Assembly: GCA_964529975.1 (NCBI GenBank)
Contig: CAZGXW010000003.1
Location: 19,064-83,063 of the forward strand
Direction: 5' to 3'
Source of the DNA: JADFMN01 sp964529975
GTDB lineage: Bacteria > Armatimonadota > Fimbriimonadia > Fimbriimonadales > Fimbriimonadaceae
Length of the DNA: 64,000 nucleotides
Part shown: one piece after another, positions 32,160 through 39,853 of the stretch
How positions within the stretch are numbered: the first letter of the stretch is position 1
Layout of the letters: each line of letters begins with the position of its first letter
The notes under the pieces: model-generated
What the model saw: only the letters and a program-made list of their open reading frames with translations
Told to the model about the DNA's origin: nothing
Database searches by the model: none
Position numbers and translations under genes: made by a program

Positions 32160-33191
32160 ATGCGCCTACCCGAAGTCTCGCTCAATGATCCCGTCAATCG
32201 CGAATCCAGCACACCTGGCGGGACGCCGGTGCCCGGCGCGCCTGGCGCACCCCTTGAAGGGCTAGAGACCGACCCTAAAGGCGTCTCTGTCGTCTTGGAG
32301 CCGAAGCCCAAGCGGATCCTCGTTGTCGGAGGGCACGGGATGCTCGGCTCTGACCTGGTCGTCGAACTGCAGTCGCGCAAGTGGACCGTGACCGCGCCGA
32401 CGATCAAGGAACTCGATGTCACGCGCAAGGACCACATGGAGAAGTTGCGGGTGCGCGACTTCGGCAACCTGGACTGGGTCGTCAACTGCGCCGCCTACAC
32501 CCAGGTCGACAAGGCCGAGGACGAGTTCTTCGTGGCGCACCAGGTCAATGGGGTCGCCCCCGGCGCGCTCGCCTTCATTTGCGCCAAGAACGACTGGAGG
32601 TTTCTGCACGTCTCCACAGACTTTGTGTTCGACGGACGCGCCAATTCGCCGTACACCGAGGAACACATCACCGCGCCGCTAGGTAAGTACGGAGTCTCAA
32701 AACTGATGGGCGAGCAGAACGCCCTGAATGAACTGCCATCGACCGTCGTCGCCCGGACCGCGTGGCTCTTTGGCCCCAACGGACCGAACTTTCCTCGGAC
32801 GATCATCAAGGCGTGGCTAGAAGGGAAGCCTCTCAAAGTCGTCAACGACCAGACCGGCTCGCCAACTTACACGGCGGACCTTGCGCGCGTCCTGGGCGAT
32901 CTCGTCGCGTGCGACGCGCCAGGCGGGGTCGTCCACACGGCCGGTCCAGACGCGATGACGTGGCACGAACTCGCCGTCTTGGCCCTGGAGACTTATCGAG
33001 ACGCTGTGCTCGGTTCTCCTCGTCCCATCGACGTCGAGCCTGTTCCGACGAGCGCATGGCCGACTAAAGCGGAGCGCCCAAAGTACAGCGTGCTCTCCTT
33101 TGACAAGGCCCTCGGACTCGGAATCCAACCGATGCGATCGACTCCTGCGGCGCTGCTCGACTTCTGTATCCGATTGCCGAAGGCTCTTTAA
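32160..33191 (+). CDS. rfbD: dTDP-4-dehydrorhamnose reductase-like SDR (RmlD)
   Basis: A 343-residue NAD(P)H-dependent reductase of the last step of dTDP-L-rhamnose synthesis. The nucleotide site is VVGGHGMLGSDLV (near residue 57) and the catalytic pair is in YGVSK. CAAYTQVDKAEDE, STDFVFDG and RTAWLFGPNGPNFPRTI are typical of RmlD. The first 50 residues are a Pro/Gly-rich extension not seen in the family. A -10-like TACACT (32140-32145) lies 14 nt before the ATG and supports the long form, though a TTG at codon 46 could also serve. No other rhamnose genes are nearby. Confidence 0.87.
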   Translation: MRLPEVSLNDPVNRESSTPGGTPVPGAPGAPLEGLETDPKGVSVVLEPKPKRILVVGGHGMLGSDLVVELQSRKWTVTAPTIKELDVTRKDHMEKLRVRDFGNLDWVVNCAAYTQVDKAEDEFFVAHQVNGVAPGALAFICAKNDWRFLHVSTDFVFDGRANSPYTEEHITAPLGKYGVSKLMGEQNALNELPSTVVARTAWLFGPNGPNFPRTIIKAWLEGKPLKVVNDQTGSPTYTADLARVLGDLVACDAPGGVVHTAGPDAMTWHELAVLALETYRDAVLGSPRPIDVEPVPTSAWPTKAERPKYSVLSFDKALGLGIQPMRSTPAALLDFCIRLPKAL

Positions 33192-33197
33192 ACCAAT

Positions 33198-33248
33198 CGG
33201 CCCGAAACCGTGCTCCTTCGATCCACTCAGGATAACGGTTCCGGGCCG
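33198..33248. repeat. Inverted repeat with conserved 23-nt loop between convergent genes (copy 1)
   Basis: A 14-bp stem with one mismatch (33198-33211 and 33235-33248) encloses a 23-nt loop, GCTCCTTCGATCCACTCAGG plus ATA. The loop, reversed, matches the loop at 61802-61824 at 21 of 23 positions, but the stem sequences differ. It separates the RmlD-like and YHS genes. Confidence 0.7.
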
Positions 33249-33259
33249 TGGTCGCGCTG

Positions 33260-33829
33260 TCAGCCCTTCTTGGGCGTGATTACTTTGAGGTCAGAGACGT
33301 TCTTGCCTGCGTACTTGGCAGGATCCTTAGTCATAGCCGGCAGACAGCCTGCGCAGCAGATGTAGTAGCGGACGTCCTTGTAGTCGAAGTAACTCGAAGC
33401 CTTGTCGTGCGAGTCGATCTTGTCGCCCATGACGGGGCAGACCAGGCTTTCCTTCTTCGGCACAGCGCTCAGTTTCTTGGCGTCTTTGTTGAACGCTGCG
33501 AGGTTCTCGGCGCTCTCGAAATAGTAGCGCAGACCGTTGTAGTCGACAGTCGCCTTCGCCTTCTCGGCCGTGACGCGATTCTTGCTCACCGGGTCGAAGA
33601 GGAACGCGCCGATCGTGGACTTCGCGCCCTCGGCGTTCTTCTTGATCGCGCCGTTCGGGTCCTTGCCGAACGCGACGTCGCAACCGGGGCAACAGAAGGC
33701 GTAGGACGCGCCGCCGTACTGGACGGTCGGGGCGTTCTTTCCGACCTCTTCGCCCATGATCGCGCAGTGCAAGGGCTTCTCTTGGTTTGTGCCCATCGTC
33801 AGGGCCAGGGCAATCGTAGTCAAAAGCAT
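33260..33829 (-). CDS. Exported protein with three YHS-like modules
   Basis: A 189-residue protein with a short signal peptide and three tandem YHS-type units. The first (about 20-58) has CAIMGEEV and FCCPGC. The second (about 77-115, FDPVSKNRVTAEKAKATVDYNGLRYYF) has no cysteines. The third (about 130-172) has CPVMGDKI and YICCAGC. YHS and the related TRASH modules bind metal, often copper or heavy-metal ions, through such cysteines. The first and third could form a metal site, the second only a structural unit. AGAGGA precedes the ATG. It follows uppS on the same strand with a 65-bp gap. Confidence 0.85.
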   Translation of the reverse strand: MLLTTIALALTMGTNQEKPLHCAIMGEEVGKNAPTVQYGGASYAFCCPGCDVAFGKDPNGAIKKNAEGAKSTIGAFLFDPVSKNRVTAEKAKATVDYNGLRYYFESAENLAAFNKDAKKLSAVPKKESLVCPVMGDKIDSHDKASSYFDYKDVRYYICCAGCLPAMTKDPAKYAGKNVSDLKVITPKKG

Positions 33830-33893
33830 CTTGGTTCCTCTGCCTGGGCAGACGTTTGGCTGCCTGGGCTGGTTCCCCGATTATGCCATGGGC

Positions 33894-34640
33894 CTATTCG
33901 GGATCGTTGAGACCGCCGAACTTGCGGTCTCGTCGCTGGAAGTCCAAGACACAGGCTACAAGTTCGTCCTCGCCGAACTCAGGCCAACTGACGTCCGTGA
34001 CGACAAGTTCGGCATAGGCCCCCTGCCAGATCAGGAAGTTGCTCCAGCGCATCTCACCGGCGGTGCGGACGATCATGTCCGGGTCGGGCAGGTCCGGGGC
34101 GTACATCGCCTTGCTGAGGGCCTCCTCGGTCGCTTCGCCCTTCAGTCGCTTGATGGCGTCGACGATCTCCGCGCGACCCCCATAGTTGATCGCCAAGGTG
34201 AAGACGATTCCCTTGTTGTGCTTGGTGGACTGCACAAGGTCGTCGAGCGCAGCCTGGAGGGAAGTGGGCACCTCGTGCAACCGTCCGATCACCTTGGCGC
34301 GAACGTCGTTCTCGATCAGCCCCTTGAGTTCGTGCCTTGCCGCTTCTTCGATCAAGCGCATGAGGCCGCCGACCTCGTCCTCCGACCGCCGCCAGTTCTC
34401 GCTCGAGAATGCGTACACGGTCAGGTACTTGACGCCGAGTTTGCTTGCAGCGAGGAGGACGTTCTTGAGGGTCTTGTAACCTTCGCGGTGGCCGACGAGC
34501 CGCATCATCCCGCGAGACTTGGCCCAGCGGCCGTTCCCGTCCATGATGATCGCCACGTGCGCGGGCAGTCGCGAAAGGTCGACGCCACGCTCTGCGGCTT
34601 TTCGTTGGACCTCGTTCAGAGAGGAGGAAGGCTGGGCCAT
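33894..34640 (-). CDS. uppS: Isoprenyl transferase / undecaprenyl diphosphate synthase
   Basis: A 248-residue cis-prenyltransferase that extends farnesyl-PP with isopentenyl-PP to make the lipid carrier of cell-wall synthesis. Motifs: HVAIIMDGNGRWAK with the catalytic Asp, GHREGYKTLKNVL, YAFSSENWRRSEDEV, NYGGRAEIVDA, and RTAGEMRWSNFLIWQGAYAEL (usually RTSGEQRLSNFLLWQ). It is the last gene of the rpsB-tsf-pyrH-frr-uppS operon, 4 nt after frr. cdsA, which often follows, is absent. Confidence 0.94.
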   Translation of the reverse strand: MAQPSSSLNEVQRKAAERGVDLSRLPAHVAIIMDGNGRWAKSRGMMRLVGHREGYKTLKNVLLAASKLGVKYLTVYAFSSENWRRSEDEVGGLMRLIEEAARHELKGLIENDVRAKVIGRLHEVPTSLQAALDDLVQSTKHNKGIVFTLAINYGGRAEIVDAIKRLKGEATEEALSKAMYAPDLPDPDMIVRTAGEMRWSNFLIWQGAYAELVVTDVSWPEFGEDELVACVLDFQRRDRKFGGLNDPE

Positions 34641-34644
34641 CGGC

Positions 34645-35211
34645 CTAGATCTTCATGAGTTCTTCGTCTTTCTTGCGCTGGAGTTCGTGCGCGTGCTCGA
34701 TGTACTTGTCCGTGAGCGTCTGCACTTCCTTGTCATAGCGCTTCTCGTCGTCCTCGCCCATCTCCTTGGCCTCTTTCGCCTTCTTGAGCGCGTCGAGAGC
34801 CTCGCGTCGGGCGTGCCTGATGGAAACAGCGCACTCTTCAGTCCGGTTGTGGACCTGCTTGACCAGTTCCTTTCGTCGATCCTCCGTCATCTCGGGGAAG
34901 ATCAACCGGATGTTCTGTCCGTCGTTGTTGGGGTTCACACCGAGGTCGCTTGCAAGGATGGCCCTTTCGATTACGCCGAGCATGCTCTTGTCGTAGGGCG
35001 CGAGCATGAGTTGTCGCGGCTCGGGGACGCTCACCGTCGCGACCTGGGAGACTGGCGTCTGTACGCCGTAATAGTCGACGTGGATCGGTTCGAGCACAAG
35101 CGGGTTTGCGCGCCCTGTGCGGATGCGCGCAAAGTCGTGCTGCATGGCCTCGACGGCCTTCTTCATCAAGTCTTCTGCGTGCTTTACGGCTGCATGTGTC
35201 ATCTCATTCAC
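34645..35211 (-). CDS. frr: Ribosome recycling factor
   Basis: A 188-residue RRF that splits post-termination ribosomes with EF-G. The tRNA-like two-domain family pattern is complete: FARIRTGRANPLVLEPIHVDYYG, PVSQVATVSVPEPRQLMLAPYD, LGVNPNNDGQNIRLIFPEMTEDRRKELVKQ and the C-terminal helix KEVQTLTDKYIEHAHELQRKKDEELMKI. It overlaps pyrH by 8 bp, so its translation is coupled. Confidence 0.96.
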   Translation of the reverse strand: MNEMTHAAVKHAEDLMKKAVEAMQHDFARIRTGRANPLVLEPIHVDYYGVQTPVSQVATVSVPEPRQLMLAPYDKSMLGVIERAILASDLGVNPNNDGQNIRLIFPEMTEDRRKELVKQVHNRTEECAVSIRHARREALDALKKAKEAKEMGEDDEKRYDKEVQTLTDKYIEHAHELQRKKDEELMKI

Positions 35212-35929
35212 CTTCGACTTTCGTTCCGACGTTCTCTCCCTTGACCGCCTTCAAGATGCTGCCCGCGCTGAGCAGGTCGAGCACCACGATCGGCAGCGAG
35301 TTCTCCTGGCACATTGTGAACGCGGTCATGTCCATCACGGCAAGCCGCTTGCTCAGCACCTCGGAATAGCCGATCGCGTCGAACTTCACGGCGTCCTTGT
35401 GCTTCTTAGGGTCCTTGTCGTACACGCCGTCCACCTTCGTCGCCTTGATCAGCAGGTCGGCGTCGATCTCGAGCGCGCGCAGGACCGCGGCCGTGTCCGT
35501 CGTGAAGTACGGGTTCCCCGTACCCGCGGCGAGGACGACCACAAGGCCCTTCTCCAGGTGCCGGATCGCGCGCCGACGGATGAACGGTTCGCAGACCTCG
35601 TCGATCCCGATGGCGCTCTGGACCCGTGTTTGGATGCCCAGGCGTTCGATCGCCGACTGCATGGCCAGCGCGTTCATGATCGTGCCGAGCATGCCCATGT
35701 GATCCGCGACCGTTCGGTCGAGACCGCCTTCCGCGCTGAAGGCCTCACCGCGAATGAAATTGCCGCCTCCGACCACGACCGCCACTTGTGCCCCGACGTC
35801 GTGTACCGCGACGATCTCGCGGGCGATGTAGTCGAGCGTCGCGGTGTCGAGCCCGAAGCCTGCGCCTCCGGCGAGAGCCTCGCCGGAGATCTTGAGCAGG
35901 ATCCTCGGATAAGGGACGGCGTCCGCCAT
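35204..35929 (-). CDS. pyrH: Uridylate kinase
   Basis: A 241-residue amino-acid-kinase-fold enzyme that phosphorylates UMP to UDP. Motifs: RILLKISGEALAGG, VAVVVGGGNFIRG, DRTVADHMGMLGTIMNALA, VLAAGTGNPYFTTDTAA and KATKVDGVYDKDPKKH. It sits between tsf and frr as in most bacteria, 3 nt after the tsf stop. The C-terminal VLDLLSAGSILKAVKGENVGTKV is the standard family ending. Confidence 0.96.
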   Translation of the reverse strand: MADAVPYPRILLKISGEALAGGAGFGLDTATLDYIAREIVAVHDVGAQVAVVVGGGNFIRGEAFSAEGGLDRTVADHMGMLGTIMNALAMQSAIERLGIQTRVQSAIGIDEVCEPFIRRRAIRHLEKGLVVVLAAGTGNPYFTTDTAAVLRALEIDADLLIKATKVDGVYDKDPKKHKDAVKFDAIGYSEVLSKRLAVMDMTAFTMCQENSLPIVVLDLLSAGSILKAVKGENVGTKVEGE

Positions 35930-35932
35930 CGG

Positions 35933-36802
35933 TTACTCCGCGTCGCCGCCGGCGCCGACCGCGAAGTTTGCAAAGCCGAACAGTTCGATTCCGTTCTGCT
36001 TGGCATAGTCGCCGGTCTTGGTGCCCTGGTCGGTGTAGAAGCCTTGTTCCAAAAGGACCTCCTTCTGGAAGTACTCCTTGTTCACACGCCCTTGGGCGAT
36101 CTTTGCGGCCATCTCGGCGGGCTTGCCGTCGTTGATCGCGCGCTGAGTCTCGATCTCGATCTCTTTGGCAATCACGTCCTGCGGCACTTCGTCCTTCTTG
36201 AGGAAGGTCGGCTTGCCCCAGGCGGTGTGGACCGCGACTTGGAACGCAGCCTCCGTGTTGTCGCCTGAGTAAACGACGAACGTGGCGGCCTTGCCCGTGT
36301 TCGAGTGGTTGTACACCGCGATCTTCTGGCCCGCGTCCGCCTGGGCGACGACGGCCTTTGCGATCTGGATGTTTTCGCGGATCTTCGCGACGGCCTCGGC
36401 TGCGTGCTCGGACAGGGTCTTGCCCCCGACCTTGGTGTCCGGCCCAAGGGTCTTCACCTCGCCTACGGCTGCCTCGACTTCGCCAAGGATGCCCTCGGCG
36501 AGCGACTGCACCATCGCTTTGAAGTCGTCGTTACGCGCGACGAAGTCCGTTTCGCATTCCACGACCACGCCAGCGACCTTTGTGCCGTCGGCGTTCGCCA
36601 CGACCAGCGCTAGTCCTTCGCTTGTGGAACGGCCGCTCCGCTTGGCTGCGGCAGCCTGTCCCTTCTCGCGGAGCAACTGCTTCGCTTTGTCGAAGTCGCC
36701 GCCGGCCTCCACGAGGGCTGCCTTACACTCCATCATCGGCGCGTCGGTCTCGTCGCGCAGTTTCTTGACTAACTTGGCGTCGATGTTCACCTGCGTGCTC
36801 AC
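35933..36802 (-). CDS. tsf: Elongation factor Ts
   Basis: A 289-residue nucleotide-exchange factor for EF-Tu. The start is GTG (36800-36802), overlapping the rpsB stop codon by 4 bp; longer frames upstream run through rpsB. The N-terminal module VKKLRDETDAPMMECKAALVEAGGDFDKA and the ECETDFVARNDDF segment contact EF-Tu. The two core subdomains and the EIEIETQRAINDGKP and LLEQGFYTD regions are normal. Length fits the family. Confidence 0.96.
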   Translation of the reverse strand: MSTQVNIDAKLVKKLRDETDAPMMECKAALVEAGGDFDKAKQLLREKGQAAAAKRSGRSTSEGLALVVANADGTKVAGVVVECETDFVARNDDFKAMVQSLAEGILGEVEAAVGEVKTLGPDTKVGGKTLSEHAAEAVAKIRENIQIAKAVVAQADAGQKIAVYNHSNTGKAATFVVYSGDNTEAAFQVAVHTAWGKPTFLKKDEVPQDVIAKEIEIETQRAINDGKPAEMAAKIAQGRVNKEYFQKEVLLEQGFYTDQGTKTGDYAKQNGIELFGFANFAVGAGGDAE

Positions 36803-37626
36803 TCCACGTCCTCCACTGAAGCGGCGAGTTCGCTCTGCTTGAACGAGCGCATGAACTCCTCCTCGACCTCGCCGAACTGCACGGCGCCCTCGTCCTCGAC
36901 AGGAGCCTCCTCGCTGGCGGACTCCTCGCGGGCGATGGCGTCGGTGTAAGGCTTGACCTCGAGGATCGCGTCGCCGAACTTCTGCGTCACAAGCCGAATC
37001 GCGCGGATCGCGTCGTCGTTGCCGGGGATCACGTAGTCGGCCATCTCGGGGTCGCAGTTGGTGTCCACGATCGCGATGACCGGGATGTTCAACTTGCGAG
37101 CCTCGAGGACCGCGTGCTTCTCTTTGTTCACGTCGACGACGAACATCGCCTGCGGGGGCTTCGACATGTTGCGGATGCCCTCGAGATAGCGGAACAGTTT
37201 CTCGCGCTCGGCGCGGCGGAGCAGCGCCTCCTTCTTGGGGAGCCGCTCGAAGTAGCCGTCCTCTTCCATGCGGTCGAGTTCGCGAAGCCGACCGATGCGC
37301 TGTTGGATCGTGTTCCAGTTGGTCAGCATGCCGCCGAGCCATCGCTCGGTGACATAGAACTGGCCGCTGCGTTGCGCGGTCTCCTTGATGGCGGCTTGCG
37401 CCTGCTTCTTGGTGCCGACGAAGAGGATCGAGCCTCCGTCATTGACCACGTTCTGGACGTAGTTGAGGGCGTCCTCGAACAGTTTGATGGTCTGGTGGAG
37501 GTCGACGATGTAGATCCCGTTGCGGGCCCCGTAGATGTATTTCTTCATCTTGGGGTTCCACCTTCGCGTCTGGTGACCGAAGTGGACGCCCGCCTCGAGC
37601 AGCTCTTTCATGCTGAGTTGAGGCAT
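36799..37626 (-). CDS. rpsB: 30S ribosomal protein S2
   Basis: A 275-residue S2 with the family blocks LLEAGVHFGHQTRRWNPKMKKYIYG, IYIVDLHQTIKL, ILFVGTKKQAQ, ERWLGGMLTNWNTI and IPVIAIVDTNCDPEMADYVIPGNDDAIRAI. An acidic 45-residue C-terminal tail follows. It heads the operon with tsf, pyrH, frr and uppS. A -10 TATAAT (minus strand, 37740-37745) would give a leader of about 105 nt, long enough for S2 autocontrol as known elsewhere. Confidence 0.96.
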   Translation of the reverse strand: MPQLSMKELLEAGVHFGHQTRRWNPKMKKYIYGARNGIYIVDLHQTIKLFEDALNYVQNVVNDGGSILFVGTKKQAQAAIKETAQRSGQFYVTERWLGGMLTNWNTIQQRIGRLRELDRMEEDGYFERLPKKEALLRRAEREKLFRYLEGIRNMSKPPQAMFVVDVNKEKHAVLEARKLNIPVIAIVDTNCDPEMADYVIPGNDDAIRAIRLVTQKFGDAILEVKPYTDAIAREESASEEAPVEDEGAVQFGEVEEEFMRSFKQSELAASVEDVE

Positions 37627-37745
37627 AGTGCTTCCTGGGTTTTTCCTCCGGCCTCCGCCTGACCGCCGCCTACCCTTGCGGGACCCAGTGGCGGGCTCGG
37701 GCCGTGTGAATTTGCCCCGTTTGACGAGGGCAGGCCGGGATTATA
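37627..37745 (-). promoter_or_regulatory. rpsB leader with -10 TATAAT
   Basis: TATAAT lies at 37740-37745 on the minus strand; the following ~105-nt GC-rich leader ends with CCGGAGGAAAAACCCAGGAA before the ATG. A clear -35 box is not visible. Confidence 0.45.
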
Positions 37746-37794
37746 CCGACGGGCTTGGCCGGGTTCCGGGCCTGTGCCAAGATTCACAGGCCCC

Positions 37795-38403
37795 ATGCCG
37801 ATCGATCCCGCCAGGTTCGAACAGTTCTTCCGCCGCAATTCGAGCGGCGATTGGGTCTACGTCGGCTACGGCCCGGACTTCTTCGGCAGAGTGATCAGTT
37901 CATACGACCGGGACTGGCTCCTGGAAGCGCTACCGAAACTCTGCCGCTGGAAGCGGTGGACCGTCGCGCTGTTCAGCGCTCCCCTGGTCTGGCTGTTCGC
38001 GGTCTTCATGGGTGTCGTCACGAAACTACCAGCCACCGACTACTCCTCGTTCGTGTTCCGGAACCGAGAAGTGATCGCCATGGTCGCCCTCGTTCTGCTC
38101 CTCTGTTTCCTCGGCTCGACGGCAGTCATCGCCCTGCAGCCCGTGGCCAAAGAGTTTGGAAAGGTGCTTTCCGGCAAGCCCAAGGACGAACCAGTGGGAG
38201 TAGAGAAGTTCCTGCGCAACGTCGGCGCAGTCAACGGGCCGTGGGTCACGTCGTTCCTGTTCCTCGGGTTTGGCGCGCTGGTCACGCCCGGCGCGATCGG
38301 GCCGTTCTGGCCGTACTTCCTGCCGTTCACGCTGGCGTGGGCATGGATGGCGTGGCACGCGTGGGCCGGGGCGCTTTGGAAGCCCCAGCCCGACGACTTC
38401 TAG
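37795..38403 (+). CDS. Four-helix membrane protein, unknown function
   Basis: A 202-residue protein. Residues 1-55 are soluble and aromatic (FRRNSSGDWVYVGYGPDFFG). Four membrane helices follow at about 58-77, 91-114, 149-164 and 170-191, with a basic loop after the second (AKEFGKVLSGKPKD). I do not recognise the family. The ATG at 37795 starts just after the divergent rpsB promoter region; a GTG 21 nt upstream is possible. The C-terminus ends KPQPDDF in the cytoplasm. Confidence 0.65.
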   Translation: MPIDPARFEQFFRRNSSGDWVYVGYGPDFFGRVISSYDRDWLLEALPKLCRWKRWTVALFSAPLVWLFAVFMGVVTKLPATDYSSFVFRNREVIAMVALVLLLCFLGSTAVIALQPVAKEFGKVLSGKPKDEPVGVEKFLRNVGAVNGPWVTSFLFLGFGALVTPGAIGPFWPYFLPFTLAWAWMAWHAWAGALWKPQPDDF

Positions 38404-38434
38404 CTGCTGGGACGGCGAGCGTCCTCGCGAGCCG

Positions 38435-38854
38435 CTATCCGTAGATCGAGTACGCATTCCACTCGGGGTCGAGAGAGATGCGCAGCGTCGCGAGTTGTCC
38501 GACGTGGTACGCGTCGTGGAGCACGATGAACTGTGTGGCCGCCTTCACGGCCTTCTCGCCGGGTTGCGAGACGATCGCTTCCCACGCTTTCGCGCGCTCA
38601 TCCTGCATCTCCTTCAAGAGTCCCTCTGGAGTTGTGGCCTGGGGTGCGTACGTTCCCCAGTTGTGCTCCTCTCCGCGCATTTCTTTCTGGCTCGCGACAT
38701 AGCACTCCGTCAGGTGGGCGACGGCCTCCTTGGGGCTCATGGTGTCGTCGCGCAGTTTCACCTCCCATTTGTCGGCTGGGAGTCCTTCGAGCACTTTGTC
38801 CACCTGGAACGCCGCGCTCTCGAGTTGGTAGGTCAGGGCTTCTTTCAGATCCAT
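38435..38854 (-). CDS. DinB-family protein
   Basis: A 139-residue four-helix-bundle protein of the DinB/YfiT type. Its metal-binding histidines are visible as H47-48 in AVAHLTEC and the pair in LHDAYHVGQLATLR. These proteins are damage-induced in Bacillus or act as thiol-dependent transferases; the substrate here is unknown. An AGAGGA ribosome site precedes the ATG. It converges with the membrane protein gene over a 31-bp gap. Confidence 0.85.
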   Translation of the reverse strand: MDLKEALTYQLESAAFQVDKVLEGLPADKWEVKLRDDTMSPKEAVAHLTECYVASQKEMRGEEHNWGTYAPQATTPEGLLKEMQDERAKAWEAIVSQPGEKAVKAATQFIVLHDAYHVGQLATLRISLDPEWNAYSIYG

Positions 38855-38948
38855 CTTGTCCTCTATCCGTTCATTCAGCCCGTGGAGGTTCCACGGTTCT
38901 GCTTATAATCCTTCGCGTGGCCGCAGGTTCCCCATGGGAAGGTGAAAA

Positions 38949-39563
38949 ATGAAGGGCGCCGACCTGTCGCCAGAAATGTTGTGGTCGGGCTACACCCAGG
39001 GCTACTTCCCCATGACCTTAGAAGGCGACGACGTCGAGTGGTTCTTTCCGGAGGATCGCGCGCTCCTGCCGATCGAAGGGATACGAGTCTCCACATCGCT
39101 CCGAAAGGTCATGCGCCAAGGCAAGTTTGAAGTCACCTTCGACCAGGCGTTCGAAGACGTGATGCGAGCCTGCTTCAGGCCGGAGGACAACTGGCTGAGC
39201 GAGGACTTCGTCCGAGCCTATGGCGAGGCGCACGATCAGGGGTGGGCACACTCGTGCGAGGCGTGGCACGAGGGACGCTTGGTCGGAGGCGTGTACGGAC
39301 TCGCGATCGGCGGGTGCTTTTGTGCCGAGTCCATGTTCCACCGCGAAACGGACGCCGGTAAGGTGGCTCTTTCGGCGATGGTGGAGAGGTGCCGTGACCT
39401 GGGCTTCGTCTTGTTCGACGTGCAGATCATGAACCCGCACTTGGAATCGCTCGGAGCCTACGACGTGCCGCACGAGGAGTACCTCACGCTCCTGAAGAGA
39501 GCGATGGCCGTCGAAACGCCGTGGTCGGCAGCCGCTAAACCTCCGGACTCCAGGGCCACCTGA
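38949..39563 (+). CDS. aat: Leucyl/phenylalanyl-tRNA-protein transferase
   Basis: A 204-residue Aat enzyme that adds Leu or Phe from tRNA to N-terminal Arg or Lys of proteins, marking them for ClpS/ClpAP. Motifs: YTQGYFPM, EWFFPEDRALLPIE, STSLRKVMRQG, HSCEAWHEGRLVGGVYGLAIGG and FCAESMFHRETDAGKVAL. GGAAGGTG lies 5 nt before the ATG and a TATAAT box lies about 45 nt upstream, so this gene has a normal leader. ClpS is not in the window. Confidence 0.93.
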   Translation: MKGADLSPEMLWSGYTQGYFPMTLEGDDVEWFFPEDRALLPIEGIRVSTSLRKVMRQGKFEVTFDQAFEDVMRACFRPEDNWLSEDFVRAYGEAHDQGWAHSCEAWHEGRLVGGVYGLAIGGCFCAESMFHRETDAGKVALSAMVERCRDLGFVLFDVQIMNPHLESLGAYDVPHEEYLTLLKRAMAVETPWSAAAKPPDSRAT

Positions 39564-39649
39564 CCTCTGCCCAAATCCCAGCAATTTCCACCGGACGCCC
39601 CCTCATGGCGACCCCGAAAATCTTTCCTGGAGCCCAAGGAAGGGCACAC

Positions 39650-39853
39650 ATGGCACGCAAGAACCTAAAGGTCGTCAGGCTGATCGAACCAGACCTCTGC
39701 CTGGAGTGTCGGTTCGCGCAGACCGCCGACGTCGAGATGTCCGACGGCAGTATTCAACGGATGGTGCACTGCCGGCGGCTCGACTGCGACAACTGGGACT
39801 ACTCCACCGCCGAGCCTGCCAACGACGTCCACACCGAAGACGAAGCCGCCTAG
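39650..39853 (+). CDS. Small four-cysteine protein, unknown function
   Basis: A 67-residue protein with CLEC near residue 16 and CRRLDC near residue 45, a spacing that suggests a small zinc ribbon. The rest is acidic and ends in DEAA. AAGGAAGG lies before ATG 39650, so I prefer it over the ATG at 39605 (82 residues). It shares 4 bp with the convergent trmFO. Similar small proteins are uncharacterised. Confidence 0.65.
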   Translation: MARKNLKVVRLIEPDLCLECRFAQTADVEMSDGSIQRMVHCRRLDCDNWDYSTAEPANDVHTEDEAA

